A stretch of DNA of 59,775 nucleotides from Clostridium sp. (GCF_017888565.1 NZ_JAGHFX010000014.1:1-59775), one strand, 5' to 3'. Positions 14,716-23,787 are shown, counted from the stretch's first letter. Made by a program: numbers and translations. Notes: a model not told the origin generated them from the letters alone.

Positions 14716-14832
14716 ATGGTAGAAGCAGAGTTAGTTGCTATTAAAGTATCTCATTTACTTATTAGCATAGGATTTATAATTATTATTGGAGTAGGCTTAT
14801 TAATCTATATGAAAAAAAGAAATAAGTCATAA
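14716..14832 (+). CDS. Tiny membrane protein (38 aa)
   Basis: It starts ATG after an AAAGGAATGA-type ribosome binding site and has one membrane span (HLLISIGFIIIIGVGLLIYM) with a basic KKRNKS end. It is bracketed by the promoter half (14573) and terminator half (14873) of the same repeat family, which supports it as an expressed unit. Function unknown. Confidence 0.55.
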   Translation: MVEAELVAIKVSHLLISIGFIIIIGVGLLIYMKKRNKS

Positions 14833-14872
14833 TGTTAAGTATTACGAAGATAAAATTAAATATTAAATTGCT

Positions 14873-14940
14873 AAAATACCGTACTATTCAAAAGTGAATA
14901 TGCGGTATTTTTTAGTTCGCAATTCAAATATGTAGTGAAC
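14873..14940 (+). terminator. Terminator half of the intergenic element
   Basis: AAATACCGTACTATTC pairs with GAATATGCGGTATTT and is followed by T. The TTAGTTCGCAATTCAAATAT extension is shared with other copies. The left arm is the reverse complement of the promoter-half sequence found upstream of other genes. Confidence 0.75.
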
Positions 14941-15091
14941 TAAATCAAAAAAAGCAGCTGTATTTGTAGTTCTTAGAGAATTTGCAATTTATTTTGAACG
15001 TAAACTTTATAAGAGCTTATAAATAAATAATAAATTTTAATTTGAGATTATTTAAAGAACTAAATGAATAGATAGATTTAAGGAAATAATT

Positions 15092-15280
15092 ATGGGATAT
15101 GGAATTTTATTAATAATAGCAGGATTATTATGTATATTTTTATAAAAAACTAAATGGCATAAAAATTATATAATTAGACACAATTTTATGGAATCAGAAG
15201 AATTTTTCAGATTTATTAGAAATGTTATTGGGGGAATATTAATATTTTTGGGGACTATATTTTTTATTAATATACTATAA
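15092..15280 (+). pseudogene. Small membrane protein gene with one in-frame stop
   Basis: It starts MGYGILLIIAGLLCIFL and then meets TAA at 15143-15145. The same frame continues KTKWHKNYIIRHNFMESEEF, then FRFIRNVIGGILIFLGTIFF. Both membrane spans are intact, so a single nonsense change splits a two-span protein of about 62 residues. Confidence 0.55.
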
Positions 15281-15288
15281 TTTGTATT

Positions 15289-15320
15289 AAAGACTTATTT
15301 CTATAGGTCTTTATTTTTTT
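15289..15320 (+). terminator. Intrinsic terminator
   Basis: AAAGAC...GTCTTT stem with T7. Confidence 0.7.
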
Positions 15321-15651
15321 ATATAAGAAAATTGATTATTATGAAAATAGATAATCAAATTAAGTAATTAAAAATTAAATAAATTAATTGAGAATTTTCA
15401 TTATTGATAAATAAAAGGCTAATAAAATTCAAATTGATGTTATTAAAAGGAATGTTATTAATATTTAAGAATTATATTAGAAATCAAACAATTACAAGTT
15501 TACAAAATATGCTATAATTAATTTATAATGGTAAATTATGGAGAGAAAAATTTCTTGATTATTTAGAGTGGATAATAAAATTGTTAAAAGCATGTATTTG
15601 GCTATACTTTATGTAACAATTAATTCATTAAAATAAAAGGAGAGAATTTAT
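15321..15651. other. Intergenic region with promoter
   Basis: No gene. TTTACAAAATATGCTATAAT ends at 15518, the recurring extended -10 form of this window, and probably drives the PspC-domain gene. Confidence 0.5.
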
Positions 15652-15834
15652 TTGAATAAATATCTATATAAATCTAAAAGAAATAAAGAAATTTCAGGCG
15701 TATGTGGAGGGATAGCAGAATATTTTGGGTTTAATGCAACTACATTAAGAATATTATTTGTAATATTTATAGGTGTTACATTTTGGTTATATATAGTGCT
15801 ATTATTTCTTATGCCATCAGACAATATGTGTTAA
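15652..15834 (+). CDS. PspC-domain membrane protein (60 aa)
   Basis: TTG start after AGGAGAG. YKSKRNKEISGVCGGIAEYF and ATTLRILFVIFIGVTFWLYI are the PspC domain; a single C-terminal span ends in LMPSDNMC. PspC proteins sense or counter envelope stress with partner proteins, none of which lie nearby. Minimal-length member of the family. Confidence 0.85.
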   Translation: MNKYLYKSKRNKEISGVCGGIAEYFGFNATTLRILFVIFIGVTFWLYIVLLFLMPSDNMC

Positions 15835-15968
15835 ATATTAATAATGCTGCTTCAAGAGAACTGACATATCTTTCAATTTATCCATTTTTAAATAAGGAAG
15901 TTATAGAATTTATAAATAAGAATAGATTAGAAGTTATTTATATAAAACTTAAAACTATATTTAAATAA
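15835..15968 (+). pseudogene. Coding-like remnant downstream of the PspC gene
   Basis: The frame reads NNAASRELTYLSIYPFLNKE, then VIEFINKNRLEVIYIKLKT, without a ribosome binding site or start of its own. Protein-like composition suggests the tail of a lost gene. Source not recognised. Confidence 0.3.
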
Positions 15969-16026
15969 AAGTGTGCACTAAATTAATACTTACCTATTAG
16001 AATTGTATAAAAAAAGAGGTGATAGT

Positions 16027-16622
16027 ATAAAAAGACTAGTTTTAAAAGTATTTTATATTATAATAGTTTCATCAATTTTAATAGGTTGCAGATCAGTTGA
16101 AGAAAATAAAAGAGAAGATGGAGTAGAGGTTGAGCCAATAATTCCTAAAGTCTCTCTTGATGAAAATATTGGGTCTGATATGATACAACTAGATTATGCA
16201 TCTGAAAATAGAATTATATTTCATGGACACTTTGGGTTATTTTTATATGATCTTAATGATAAAAAGATAATAAGAAACATTGATTTAGAATCAAATAATA
16301 TAAATTATAATCAAGGAGACAATTATTGTGACGTTTCAGTTAGTAAAGATGGTAACATAGTTAAATTGCATAATATATCAAGTGAAGAAATGTATGTTTA
16401 CAATATAGAAGAAAACTCATTAATAAAATGTGATTATAGAGCTGTGGATAATGAGTATGAATTTGAGCTGATTCCACTTGAAATCAAAGAAGAAACATAT
16501 TGGTATATTAATTAGGATATTAAATTTAAGAATGGAGATATAGGATATTTGATTTCTAGAGAAAGAACTATTGGAACATTAGAGTATATTTATAAAGATA
16601 ATATTTATCCTATTTTTAATTA
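16027..16622 (+). pseudogene. Lipoprotein resembling BlaR1-associated C-terminal domain, with start and stop lesions
   Basis: AGAGGTGAT is followed at normal spacing by ATA (16027), where ATG is expected; the only legal start, TTG at 16003, precedes this ribosome binding site. The product has a lipobox (SSILIGC), then SLDENIGSDMIQLDYASENR and HFGLFLYDLNDKKIIRNIDL, which resemble a domain found behind M56/BlaR1-type peptidases. TAG at 16513-16515 interrupts it, but the same frame continues DIKFKNGDIGYLISRERTIG, then TLEYIYKDNIYPIFN, to 16622. Probably inactive or expressed only in truncated form. Confidence 0.55.
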
Positions 16623-16657
16623 ATAGTAATAAATTTAATATTTAAGGGGTAGGTGAT

Positions 16658-17089
16658 ATGGGAAAGAATTTAAGAAGAAGATTTTATATATTAGTAATAG
16701 GTTGCTCAATATTATATTTGTTTATAAACAATTTATCACAACCAAATATAAAGGGAAGATGGAATTTATATACTGGTAGTGATATAAATTCAGAACTAAA
16801 TATAGCAGAAAAACTAAATTCAAAGGACTATATGGATATTTCAGAAACATCAATTAATGAATATAGAAGTAATGGAAAAGATGGAGCTTCTACTTATGAA
16901 ATAAAAGGAGATAAATTATATTCTGGCGATGCGATTTTTACATTTAAAATATCTAATATTGAAGGTGAAATAGTTATGTATTTAACGTTAGTAGGATATA
17001 ATTTTGGACATGGCGAAGATAAGTATGTTGACGATGGAGAGACATACATTTATGTATTTGATAAAGAAATGGATAGAGATAATTTATAA
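16658..17089 (+). CDS. Membrane-anchored hypothetical protein (143 aa)
   Basis: AGGGGTAGGTG before ATG. An N-terminal anchor (FYILVIGCSILYLFI) precedes an extracytoplasmic beta-rich domain (KGRWNLYTGSDINSEL, STYEIKGDKLYSGDAIFTF, GETYIYVFDKE). The pattern of a lipocalin-like structure is possible, but no family is recognised. Confidence 0.6.
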   Translation: MGKNLRRRFYILVIGCSILYLFINNLSQPNIKGRWNLYTGSDINSELNIAEKLNSKDYMDISETSINEYRSNGKDGASTYEIKGDKLYSGDAIFTFKISNIEGEIVMYLTLVGYNFGHGEDKYVDDGETYIYVFDKEMDRDNL

Positions 17090-17262
17090 TAATGTATAAA
17101 TAAAAAATACAGCATAATAAATAATATGGTGTTAACATAAGAAGTAGTGTATGTATTTTTGTAAATAATTCTTTGGAAATGAGTACAAATTTTTCTTCAA
17201 TCAATACTCAGATTAGAGTTTATAGTAAAGAGTATTTATATTTTGTTATTAATGGAGGTTAT

Positions 17263-17805
17263 ATGAAGATAATTGTAATTTATAAATCAAAAACTGGTTT
17301 TACGAAAAGGTATGCAGAATGGATTTCAGAAGAACTTAAATGCGATATTTTAGATTATAAAAATTTATCAAGGTCTTCTATTGCAGAATATGATTTTATA
17401 ATTTATGGAAGCCGTGTTCATGCAGGGAAAATTGATGGAATAAAAAAGATAAAAGCATTATTTTCAGATAATGAAATGTCTAAGCTAATCATATTTGCTA
17501 CAGGTGCAACACCTTTGGCAGCAGAAGATGTTATCAATACAATTTGGCAATCAAACTTTTCAAATGAAGAATTAAAAATAATTTCACATTTTTATATGCA
17601 AGGTGGGCTTAATTGTGAAAAAATGGGAATCTTAGATCGTATGATTATGAGAACACTTGCTAAAATTTTGAGTAATAAAAAAGATAAAAGTCCAAATGAA
17701 GCTGGATTTGAGCAAGCTATTGGAAGTTCTTATGATATTTCTTCTAAAAAGTATATTGTACCATTAATTCAGTTTGTAAAATTACAATCAAAAATAGTTG
17801 AATAA
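17263..17805 (+). CDS. Flavodoxin-domain protein (180 aa)
   Basis: GGAGG 6 bases before the ATG at 17263 fixes the start. IIVIYKSKTGFTKRYAEWIS is a flavodoxin FMN phosphate loop (T/S-x-T-G-x-T type). YDFIIYGSRVHAGKIDG and IFATGATPL are further flavin-loop motifs of the flavodoxin_5/HemG-like group. It is likely an FMN-dependent oxidoreductase or electron carrier; no haem genes are adjacent. Confidence 0.78.
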   Translation: MKIIVIYKSKTGFTKRYAEWISEELKCDILDYKNLSRSSIAEYDFIIYGSRVHAGKIDGIKKIKALFSDNEMSKLIIFATGATPLAAEDVINTIWQSNFSNEELKIISHFYMQGGLNCEKMGILDRMIMRTLAKILSNKKDKSPNEAGFEQAIGSSYDISSKKYIVPLIQFVKLQSKIVE

Positions 17806-17878
17806 GATTAGTAAAGTATGAAGGTAGAAAGAATAAATATAAAGGTTGATTATTTAAGGATTAATTCCTGTAAATTAT

Positions 17879-17920
17879 GGACATTTTTAAGGAAACTTAG
17901 GGGTTTCCTTAAAAATGTCC
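17879..17920. terminator. Bidirectional terminator
   Basis: Perfect 18-bp inverted repeat (GGACATTTTTAAGGAAAC and its complement) with a 6-base loop. It lies between the convergent flavodoxin and YciI-like genes. Confidence 0.8.
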
Positions 17921-17964
17921 TAATAACCTAATATTACAAATTACTCATTTTGAATTACCTATAA

Positions 17965-18261
17965 CTATCTATCAAACCACTCATTAGTTTTTGGATGAGT
18001 ATAATGAGGTGTAAATTCCATAATACGATATTCTTGAGAACCAGAGATCTTAAGTGGATCAGTATTTAAGTAAGCTTCTACTTCCTCAAGTGAATTAGCT
18101 TTCATAATTAAAATGCCACCACTCATATCCTCTTTTAGTCCTGTTATTAGTGTTACACCTTTTTCGATTGCTTTTTGAGAATGAGCTATATGTTCATTCA
18201 TAACACTTTCATCTATTTCAACAGAACTATTTAGTTTACCTTCGATAATAAAATATTTCAT
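17965..18261 (-). CDS. YciI-like protein
   Basis: 98 aa. MKYFIIEGKLNSS..., HIAHSQKAIEKGVTLITGLK, GGILIMKANSLEEVEAYLNT and DPLKISGSQEYRIMEFTPHY show the YCII fold, with the His and Asp/Glu positions of the family. Cytosolic; members are often fused to or near ECF sigma genes or dehydrogenases, not here. Strong ribosome binding site (AAGGAGG). Confidence 0.82.
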   Translation of the reverse strand: MKYFIIEGKLNSSVEIDESVMNEHIAHSQKAIEKGVTLITGLKEDMSGGILIMKANSLEEVEAYLNTDPLKISGSQEYRIMEFTPHYTHPKTNEWFDR

Positions 18262-18423
18262 TTCTATTATCCTCCTTCTTTATATAAAATATATTATGTA
18301 TATTATATCATAATAATAATTAATAAAGAATTAATATTAATATTATGAAACTGTTTTAGACTATTAATTATAAAGGAGAATATTTATAAATAATTCTTAA
18401 AGTGCTGAAAAGAGGTGGAAATA

Positions 18424-18924
18424 TTGAATTTAAAAAGTAGAAATTTCTTAGTAAAATTATTTATCTGTATATTTGTAGTATGGATAATATCTAGCTATGC
18501 TTATGCAAAAATAACAAGGAATGTACCTATGAGAAAGCCATCTGTAACTATAAAATACAACGGAAAAGCTGTTCCTACAAGTATTGGAGAACATACATGG
18601 TCTGAAGATTTGCCAAAGGGACAAAAAACAGGGAGTAGTTATTTAGTAGGACCATCATATGATGCTGGAATGGAAGTTTCAGGATTTTCTGCAAACCCTA
18701 ATAGCGAAGTAGAAGTAACTTTTAAGTCAGCACCTCCAGAAATAATTTTAAGGTCATGGGTAATAGGTGATTCTGAAAACAATACAACTATAAAATTTGA
18801 TTCTTCAAAAAAAGTAAATAATATAACCTTACCAGAGAAAAAAGGAGAATATATTTATGAAGTTAATGGATATTGGAGTGAAGGAAACTATACTTCAACT
18901 ATATTTAAAGTTATAGTAGAGTAG
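18424..18924 (+). CDS. Secreted or membrane-anchored hypothetical protein (166 aa)
   Basis: TTG at 18424 follows AGAGGTGG at good spacing, so it is preferred over GTG at 18415. A hydrophobic signal segment (LFICIFVVWIISSYAYA) precedes a beta-rich domain with PSVTIKYNGKAVPTSIGEHT, WSEDLPKGQ and, near the end, KKGEYIYEVNGYWSEGNYTS. The C-terminal part resembles a small Ig-like module. No family name assigned. Confidence 0.6.
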   Translation: MNLKSRNFLVKLFICIFVVWIISSYAYAKITRNVPMRKPSVTIKYNGKAVPTSIGEHTWSEDLPKGQKTGSSYLVGPSYDAGMEVSGFSANPNSEVEVTFKSAPPEIILRSWVIGDSENNTTIKFDSSKKVNNITLPEKKGEYIYEVNGYWSEGNYTSTIFKVIVE

Positions 18925-18963
18925 ATTTAGCTAATTAATATAAAATTAAATAGGAGAATATTT

Positions 18964-19321
18964 ATGATAGAAGTAGTGTTTGGGGAAAGTGAAGGTGGAA
19001 TATTGAAAATAGCTAAGGAGCATTATAAATCAAATTATGATGAGGAAGCTATTTTTTGCTTTGGAAATAAATCTAATAAAGAAGAGATTAATAAAACTTC
19101 TAATAGTGAATAAATTTCTAACAATCTTTCAGAAGTAATATGTATTCCTTTTATGCTTGATATTGGTGATATCAATATTCCTATCAGAGGAGTATGCATC
19201 AAAAGGAGAAAAACTTCGTATATGGTATAGCAATGCAGCTTATTCTCTTTGTGAATTATATTATGTATGTAATTTTCTAAAAAAATATAAATGTAAAATA
19301 TTAGTTATTAAACTACCAAGT
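18964..19321 (+). pseudogene. DUF1835 gene, frameshifted and truncated
   Basis: MIEVVFGESEGGILKIAKEH is the DUF1835 N-terminus; the frame stops after 49 codons. Downstream, in other frames, come PFMLDIGDIN and then EEYASKGEKLRIWYSNAAYS, LCELYYVCNFLKKY, KILVIKLPSY, which fit the rest of the N-terminal DUF1835 domain. At least two frameshifts, and the C-terminal domain is missing. The last segment runs in frame into the membrane protein that follows. Confidence 0.6.
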
Positions 19322-19324
19322 TAT

Positions 19325-19618
19325 ATGAAATTTTCATTGATATTATCTATATTAGGAATATTATTTACTTTCTCATTTAGTAATAAAGTGTGCTATGGAG
19401 ATATTATATTAAAATATATAGGATTAAATCCATGGTCTAATGGGAATAGCGGTACACATTATACAGTATTATATTCTCTTATATTTTTTATACCATCGTT
19501 TATTTTAGGATACAAATTTAAAAATGACTATGGAGTAAAGGCAGGAAGGATAATTTCTTTTATAATGATAACTTTGATTATAATAGTATTTCCGCTATTT
19601 AGTGCAGTGGGGTTATAA
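19325..19618 (+). CDS. Small membrane protein (97 aa), possibly fused to DUF1835 debris
   Basis: From ATG 19325 the protein has three spans (FSLILSILGILFTFSF, YTVLYSLIFFIPSFILGY, ISFIMITLIIIVFPLF) and the motif GYKFKNDYGVKAGRIISF. It is related to the intact gene at 30742 (GKFKNNFGANLGVILSL). There is no ribosome binding site here: the frame continues upstream without a stop into the DUF1835 remnant (to 19157). A deletion probably joined the two genes, so expression is doubtful. Confidence 0.45.
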   Translation: MKFSLILSILGILFTFSFSNKVCYGDIILKYIGLNPWSNGNSGTHYTVLYSLIFFIPSFILGYKFKNDYGVKAGRIISFIMITLIIIVFPLFSAVGL

Positions 19619-19714
19619 TATTTTAAAGAAATCAATCTTTTATATAAGAAGGATTAAATATAATTAACTCAGAGATAATATTGAAATTTTAAAATAAGAA
19701 AGGGAAAAAAGAAT

Positions 19715-20545
19715 ATGATTATTGAAAAGATTTTAAATGATATAACAGCTGAATTTAAAAATATTCCTGGTGTTATAGGGATAGTTCTAGGAGGGTCTAG
19801 AGCAAGAGGAACTAACAACAAAGATTCTGATATTGATATTGGCATATATTATGATGAATCAGAAGGCTTCAATGTTACTGAAGTTGATAAAATTGCTACT
19901 AAACTAGATGATGAAAAAAGGAAAAAATTAGTTACTTCATTAGGAGAATGGGGACCATGGGTGAATGCTGGAGGATGGTTAATAATTCAAGGGTATCATG
20001 TGGATTTTATATTCCGTGATATAAACCGTGTATATAAGGTGATTGATGATTGTTTAAATGGAAAAATTTCGTCAAATTATCAGACAGGGCATCCACATGC
20101 CTATTTAAATGCTATGTATATGGGAGAAGTAGCAATTTGCAAAGTATTAGATGATCCTAAAAACAAAATATCAGAATTAAAAGTAAAAACTATGCCATAT
20201 CCAGAAAATTTAAAGAATGCAATAATTGGATGGTATATGTTTGAAGCCTCTTTTTCTTTAATGTTTGCTAAATCAAATATAGATAAAGATGATATTTCAT
20301 ACGTTTGCGGACATAGTTTTAGAAGTATTTCATCCTTAAATCAAGTTTTATTTGCATTAAATAACGAGTATTGTATTAATGAGAAAAAAGCTGTAAAAAT
20401 GATAGATACTTTTAAAATTAAACCACAAAATTATAAGAAACGAATAGATGAGGTTGTTACTTTAATTTCTTCTAATGAAAGTAATACAAGAAGGGGAGTA
20501 GAAATACTTGAGGAACTTGTTAATGAAACTAAAGATTTATGTTAG
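19715..20545 (+). CDS. Nucleotidyltransferase (DUF4037-like), possible aminoglycoside-type
   Basis: 276 aa. The polymerase-beta-type active site is GIVLGGSRARGTNNKDSDID (residues about 22-42: GGS and DxD). The helical C-terminal part holds HPHAYLNAMYMGEVAICKVL and IIGWYMFEASFSL. Relatives transfer nucleotides to small substrates such as aminoglycosides, but many are uncharacterised. Good ribosome binding site (AAAGGGAAAA). Confidence 0.75.
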   Translation: MIIEKILNDITAEFKNIPGVIGIVLGGSRARGTNNKDSDIDIGIYYDESEGFNVTEVDKIATKLDDEKRKKLVTSLGEWGPWVNAGGWLIIQGYHVDFIFRDINRVYKVIDDCLNGKISSNYQTGHPHAYLNAMYMGEVAICKVLDDPKNKISELKVKTMPYPENLKNAIIGWYMFEASFSLMFAKSNIDKDDISYVCGHSFRSISSLNQVLFALNNEYCINEKKAVKMIDTFKIKPQNYKKRIDEVVTLISSNESNTRRGVEILEELVNETKDLC

Positions 20546-20875
20546 ATTAAGAGAATAAAGGAATAGTATTACGGTATTTAGAAAATATATTATGATTAAT
20601 TCGTAATGGTATTATTATACGAAATAAAAATATTTTCTATAGGATAGAGATAAATAGGAGTTAGATTAGCTTACGCACCTAGAAAAATGGTAACTATTAC
20701 CTTATGAGCTAATTTGTGCAAAGTAAATATAAAAAAGAGAGATTATTCTTATCTATTAAAATACCCTCTCCCTAGTTTAATTATAGCATATATAAAATAA
20801 ACATATAAGTCTATATTTATTATTATATATATATTAAGATAATGTAAATATAATAATAAGAAAAGAGGAAACTAA
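20546..20875. other. Intergenic region with repeat-like promoter half
   Basis: 20561-20580 (GAATAGTATTACGGTATTTA) resembles the promoter half of the intergenic element, followed by TATTATGATTAATTCG. Farther on is an imperfect inverted structure (ATTAGCTTACGCAC about 20664, GAGCTAATTTGTGC about 20706). No gene was found. Confidence 0.4.
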
Positions 20876-21625
20876 ATGAGCACTAAATTTGATCCTAAAA
20901 ACAAAATTATCAGACTATGTATGTTGGGAATGGGCATGGAAGACCAAGGTAACTCTGAAGAAGCAAGTGCATTATTTCTTAAGGCTTGGAATGAAGCAGT
21001 AAATGACTTTGAAAGATTCATTGCAGCTTATCATGTAGCTAAACACGAAAAAGATATTTCAGATAGATTAAAATGGATGGAAACATCTTTACAGTATGCC
21101 ATAAAATCAAATGATGATAGTGTTAAGAGTGCTTTTCCCGCAATATATTTAAGCATCTCAAAATGCTATGAAGAATTAGGTGATTATAATAAGGCAAAAA
21201 CAAATTATGAATTATCAAATTCATCTAATACTGAACCTTATGATAAAGGACCTTTTTACCATGGGACTAGAGCAGATTTACAGGTTGGTGATTTGCTTGT
21301 AACAGGTCGAAGTTCAAATTATAATTATGAACTTAAGATGAATCACATTTATTTCACATCCAATCTTAATGGAGCAGGACTTGCCGCTGGATTAGCAAAA
21401 GGAGAAGGAAGAGAACGCGTTTATGTTGTAGAACCAACAGGAACCTTTGAAAATGATCCAAATGTAACTGATAAGAAATTCCCAGGAAACTTGACATGTT
21501 CTTATCGTTCGCAAGCCCCTTTAAGAATTGTTGGTGAAAAAATAGACTGGATGAAACAGACATCTGAAGAACTTAATCAATGGCGTGAAAAATTAGCTAA
21601 TAACAAAGGCGAAATTATTAATTAA
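20876..21625 (+). CDS. arr: Rifamycin ADP-ribosyltransferase (Arr) with N-terminal TPR domain
   Basis: 249 aa. Residues about 1-115 form TPR-like helices (DQGNSEEASALFLKAWNEAV, AFPAIYLSISKCYEELGDYN). Residues about 122-235 are an Arr domain: GPFYHGTRADLQVGDLLV, MNHIYFTSNLNGAGLAAGLA, ERVYVVEPTGTFENDPNVTD, KKFPGNLTCSYRSQAPLRIV. The conserved His of YHGTR, the Tyr of HIYFT and an Asp in ENDPN match the Arr catalytic triad. Arr inactivates rifamycins by ADP-ribosylation using NAD+. The TPR extension roughly doubles the standard length. Confidence 0.85.
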   Translation: MSTKFDPKNKIIRLCMLGMGMEDQGNSEEASALFLKAWNEAVNDFERFIAAYHVAKHEKDISDRLKWMETSLQYAIKSNDDSVKSAFPAIYLSISKCYEELGDYNKAKTNYELSNSSNTEPYDKGPFYHGTRADLQVGDLLVTGRSSNYNYELKMNHIYFTSNLNGAGLAAGLAKGEGRERVYVVEPTGTFENDPNVTDKKFPGNLTCSYRSQAPLRIVGEKIDWMKQTSEELNQWREKLANNKGEIIN

Positions 21626-22058
21626 AGATATATTTAATCACTCTTAAGTGAAATCCTTTAGCTTAAGTGATTGCAGAATTGAAACAATTTAAACCATATA
21701 ATGAATATTTAAAATAATATTAAGGAATGAATAATTGCTAAAATAGAAGTCATTCCTTATATATATATTTTTACACATCGTATGTTTGGGGTTAATTCTA
21801 TTTCAGATAGATTTAAGTATATTTTTAATAATGTACATTTAGAATGTATGTATACTCTGTGATGTTGATTATGAATCTAGAGAAAAATTGATACTACACT
21901 ATCTACGTGTTACATTTTTCGTGAATAAAATTGATGAACAATATTAAATTATTACGAAGAATAAACTAAATATAATTTAAAGAGAATACCATATACAAAA
22001 AATGAATAAACGTTTTTTAGTTGTAATTATTTTGTATATATGTTTTTAAGAGGTGGAA
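21626..22058. other. Intergenic region with hairpins and degenerate intergenic element
   Basis: Hairpin AATCACT...AGTGATT at 21637-21674 follows the arr stop, and AAGGAATGA/TCATTCCTT at 21722-21758 could terminate transcription. A decayed copy of the terminator half (ATTACGAAG...ATACC...GTTTTTTAGTTG) lies at about 21950-22023. No gene seen. Confidence 0.45.
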
Positions 22059-22742
22059 TTGAATATTATCAGTAAAAGATCAAAATCTTCATGTGCTTAA
22101 TGTTGTTAGACAAAATGGTAATATAATTGCAAAGTATGATTTTGAAGAAGAAAAACCGATTTTTTTATATTCTGTAAGTAAAACATTTGCATCAATGGGC
22201 TGTAGGGATTGCAATTGGTGAAGGATATTTTAGACTTACTGATGATGTTATAGATTTTTCCACTAATATGAAAGATATGCCTATGAATGAATATTTAAAA
22301 GAAATTACTATTCATGATTTGCTTTGCATGGGAAGTGGTCATGCACAGGGCTCTGTAATGAAGGTTGATTGGAGTAGTTGTAAGGAATGGGATATCTCTC
22401 AACTATTTTTTGATGAATTTATTGTATTTAAACATGGTACTCATTTTACATATGATAGTTCAGCAACTTATTCCTTCAAGTTATATAAAAGAGGCAACCT
22501 CTGTTCAAATTGAGACAGATGAGTTTAATGAAAAGTTTGCTACTGAAGATCATCATCAAGGATATGGCTATCAAATGTGGGGGAATTCATATAATGGTTC
22601 ATATCGTATGGATGGGTTATATGGTAATTATGTAGTGATTTTGCCAGGTAAGAATGCAGTTGTAACTTATGTTTCAAATGAACCTAAGAATATTACAGAG
22701 ATTCTAAAACTTACATGGAATACTTTAATAGATAAATTATAA
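22059..22742 (+). pseudogene. Beta-lactamase-family serine hydrolase, broken
   Basis: One frame gives VLNVVRQNGNIIAKYDFEEE and LYSVSKTFASM, containing the SxxK motif (SVSK). A frameshift leads to AVGIAIGEGYFRLTDDVIDF and TIHDLLCMGSGH. A second frameshift near 22480, with loss of the Tyr-motif region (YDSSATYSF remains), leads to QGYGYQMWGNSYNGSYRMDG, then LYGNYVVILPGKNAVVTYVS, the normal C-terminus. At least two frameshifts and an internal loss. Class C/PBP4-like esterase family; inactive. Confidence 0.75.
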
Positions 22743-22837
22743 TTATTTTTGATTTAAAAGTTGTTATGTAAGTTTAGTTTTGCATAAGCTTATAATAAAG
22801 TAAGATTATAAATAAAATTGTATAAAGGAGATTGAGG

Positions 22838-23269
22838 ATGAATAAAATTACATGTATTTGTTTAGGGGTAAGAAGTATGGAAAGAGCGATAAGGTTCTAT
22901 AGAGATGGACTTGGATTTAAAACTGATGAAAAGGAAAATAATCCTAAAGTTGTGTTTTTTGATACAGTAGGAACAAAATTTGAGCTTTATCCTTTAGATT
23001 TATTAGCTGAGGATATAAATGAAGAAAATCCTCCTAAAATAAATAATGGATTTTCAGGTGTTACATTAGCATATAATGTAGAATTTAAAGAAGATGTTGA
23101 TAAAGTTATTGAGTTAGCTAGAAATGCTGGAGCGACTATAGCTAAAGAGCCTCAAGATGTATTTTGGGGTGGATATCATGCGTATTTTGCTGATCTTGAT
23201 GGTTATTATTGGGAAGTTGCATGGGGACCTAATTTTAAGTATGATGAAAATGGACTACTTATTTTATAG
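22838..23269 (+). CDS. VOC-family protein (glyoxalase-like)
   Basis: AAGGAG sits 7 bases before ATG 22838; the TTG at 22832 is too close. 143 aa: LGVRSMERAIRFYRDGLGFK, DTVGTKFELYPLDLL, then DVFWGGYHAYFADLDGYYWE and VAWGP. The HAYFADLDGYYWEVAW segment carries the metal-site Glu. Unknown substrate; distinct from the VOC protein at 9684. Confidence 0.8.
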   Translation: MNKITCICLGVRSMERAIRFYRDGLGFKTDEKENNPKVVFFDTVGTKFELYPLDLLAEDINEENPPKINNGFSGVTLAYNVEFKEDVDKVIELARNAGATIAKEPQDVFWGGYHAYFADLDGYYWEVAWGPNFKYDENGLLIL

Positions 23270-23298
23270 AATTTAAAATAAGTATGATTGGGGAAGAT

Positions 23299-23787
23299 AT
23301 GAAAATATTGATTTTTGGTATAGTTGCAAGTGGAAAAACAACACTTTCAAGGGAATTATCATTAAGATACAATATTCCTTGTTATGAAGGAGATAGCATA
23401 GCGTGGGGAGGAGAAGGGGAAGAGAGGTATAAACGCTCAGATTCTGAGCAATTAAATAAAATTTTAGAAATTGACAAGAGATGTCATTGGATAATTGAAG
23501 GAACTTATAGAGAAAGTCAAAAATGTTTATTTGATATAGCAGATAAAATTATTTTCTTAGATACTCCATTACATATCAGAAAGATAAGAATAATTACACG
23601 TTTTTTAAAGCAAAGGCTTGGAATAGAAAAATGTAATTATAATCCTACCTTTAAAGTATTAAAAAATATGTTTAGATGGACAAAGGATTTTCAAAAGAAA
23701 AGAAATAAATACGAGAATATATTATTATGCTATAAAGATAAATTGATTTGGATAAAAACCGTTAAAGAGTTGAAGGAAAAATTATAG
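23299..23787 (+). CDS. P-loop kinase-like protein (FlaR/adenylate-kinase-like)
   Basis: GGGGAAG before ATG 23299. Walker A is FGIVASGKTTLSRELS. CYEGDSIAWGGEG and CHWIIEGTYRESQKC are the acceptor and lid motifs of DNA-topology-modulation (FlaR)-type ATPases, and ADKIIFLDTPLHIRKIRIIT the usual switch. 162 aa, cytosolic. It probably phosphorylates a small substrate; the exact role is unknown. It follows the VOC gene after 29 bases. Confidence 0.72.
   Translation: MKILIFGIVASGKTTLSRELSLRYNIPCYEGDSIAWGGEGEERYKRSDSEQLNKILEIDKRCHWIIEGTYRESQKCLFDIADKIIFLDTPLHIRKIRIITRFLKQRLGIEKCNYNPTFKVLKNMFRWTKDFQKKRNKYENILLCYKDKLIWIKTVKELKEKL

Noticed and set aside
15783..15968. Complete gene starting inside the PspC gene
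   Set aside because: The start has no ribosome binding site and overlaps the well-supported PspC frame; only the downstream part looks like coding debris.
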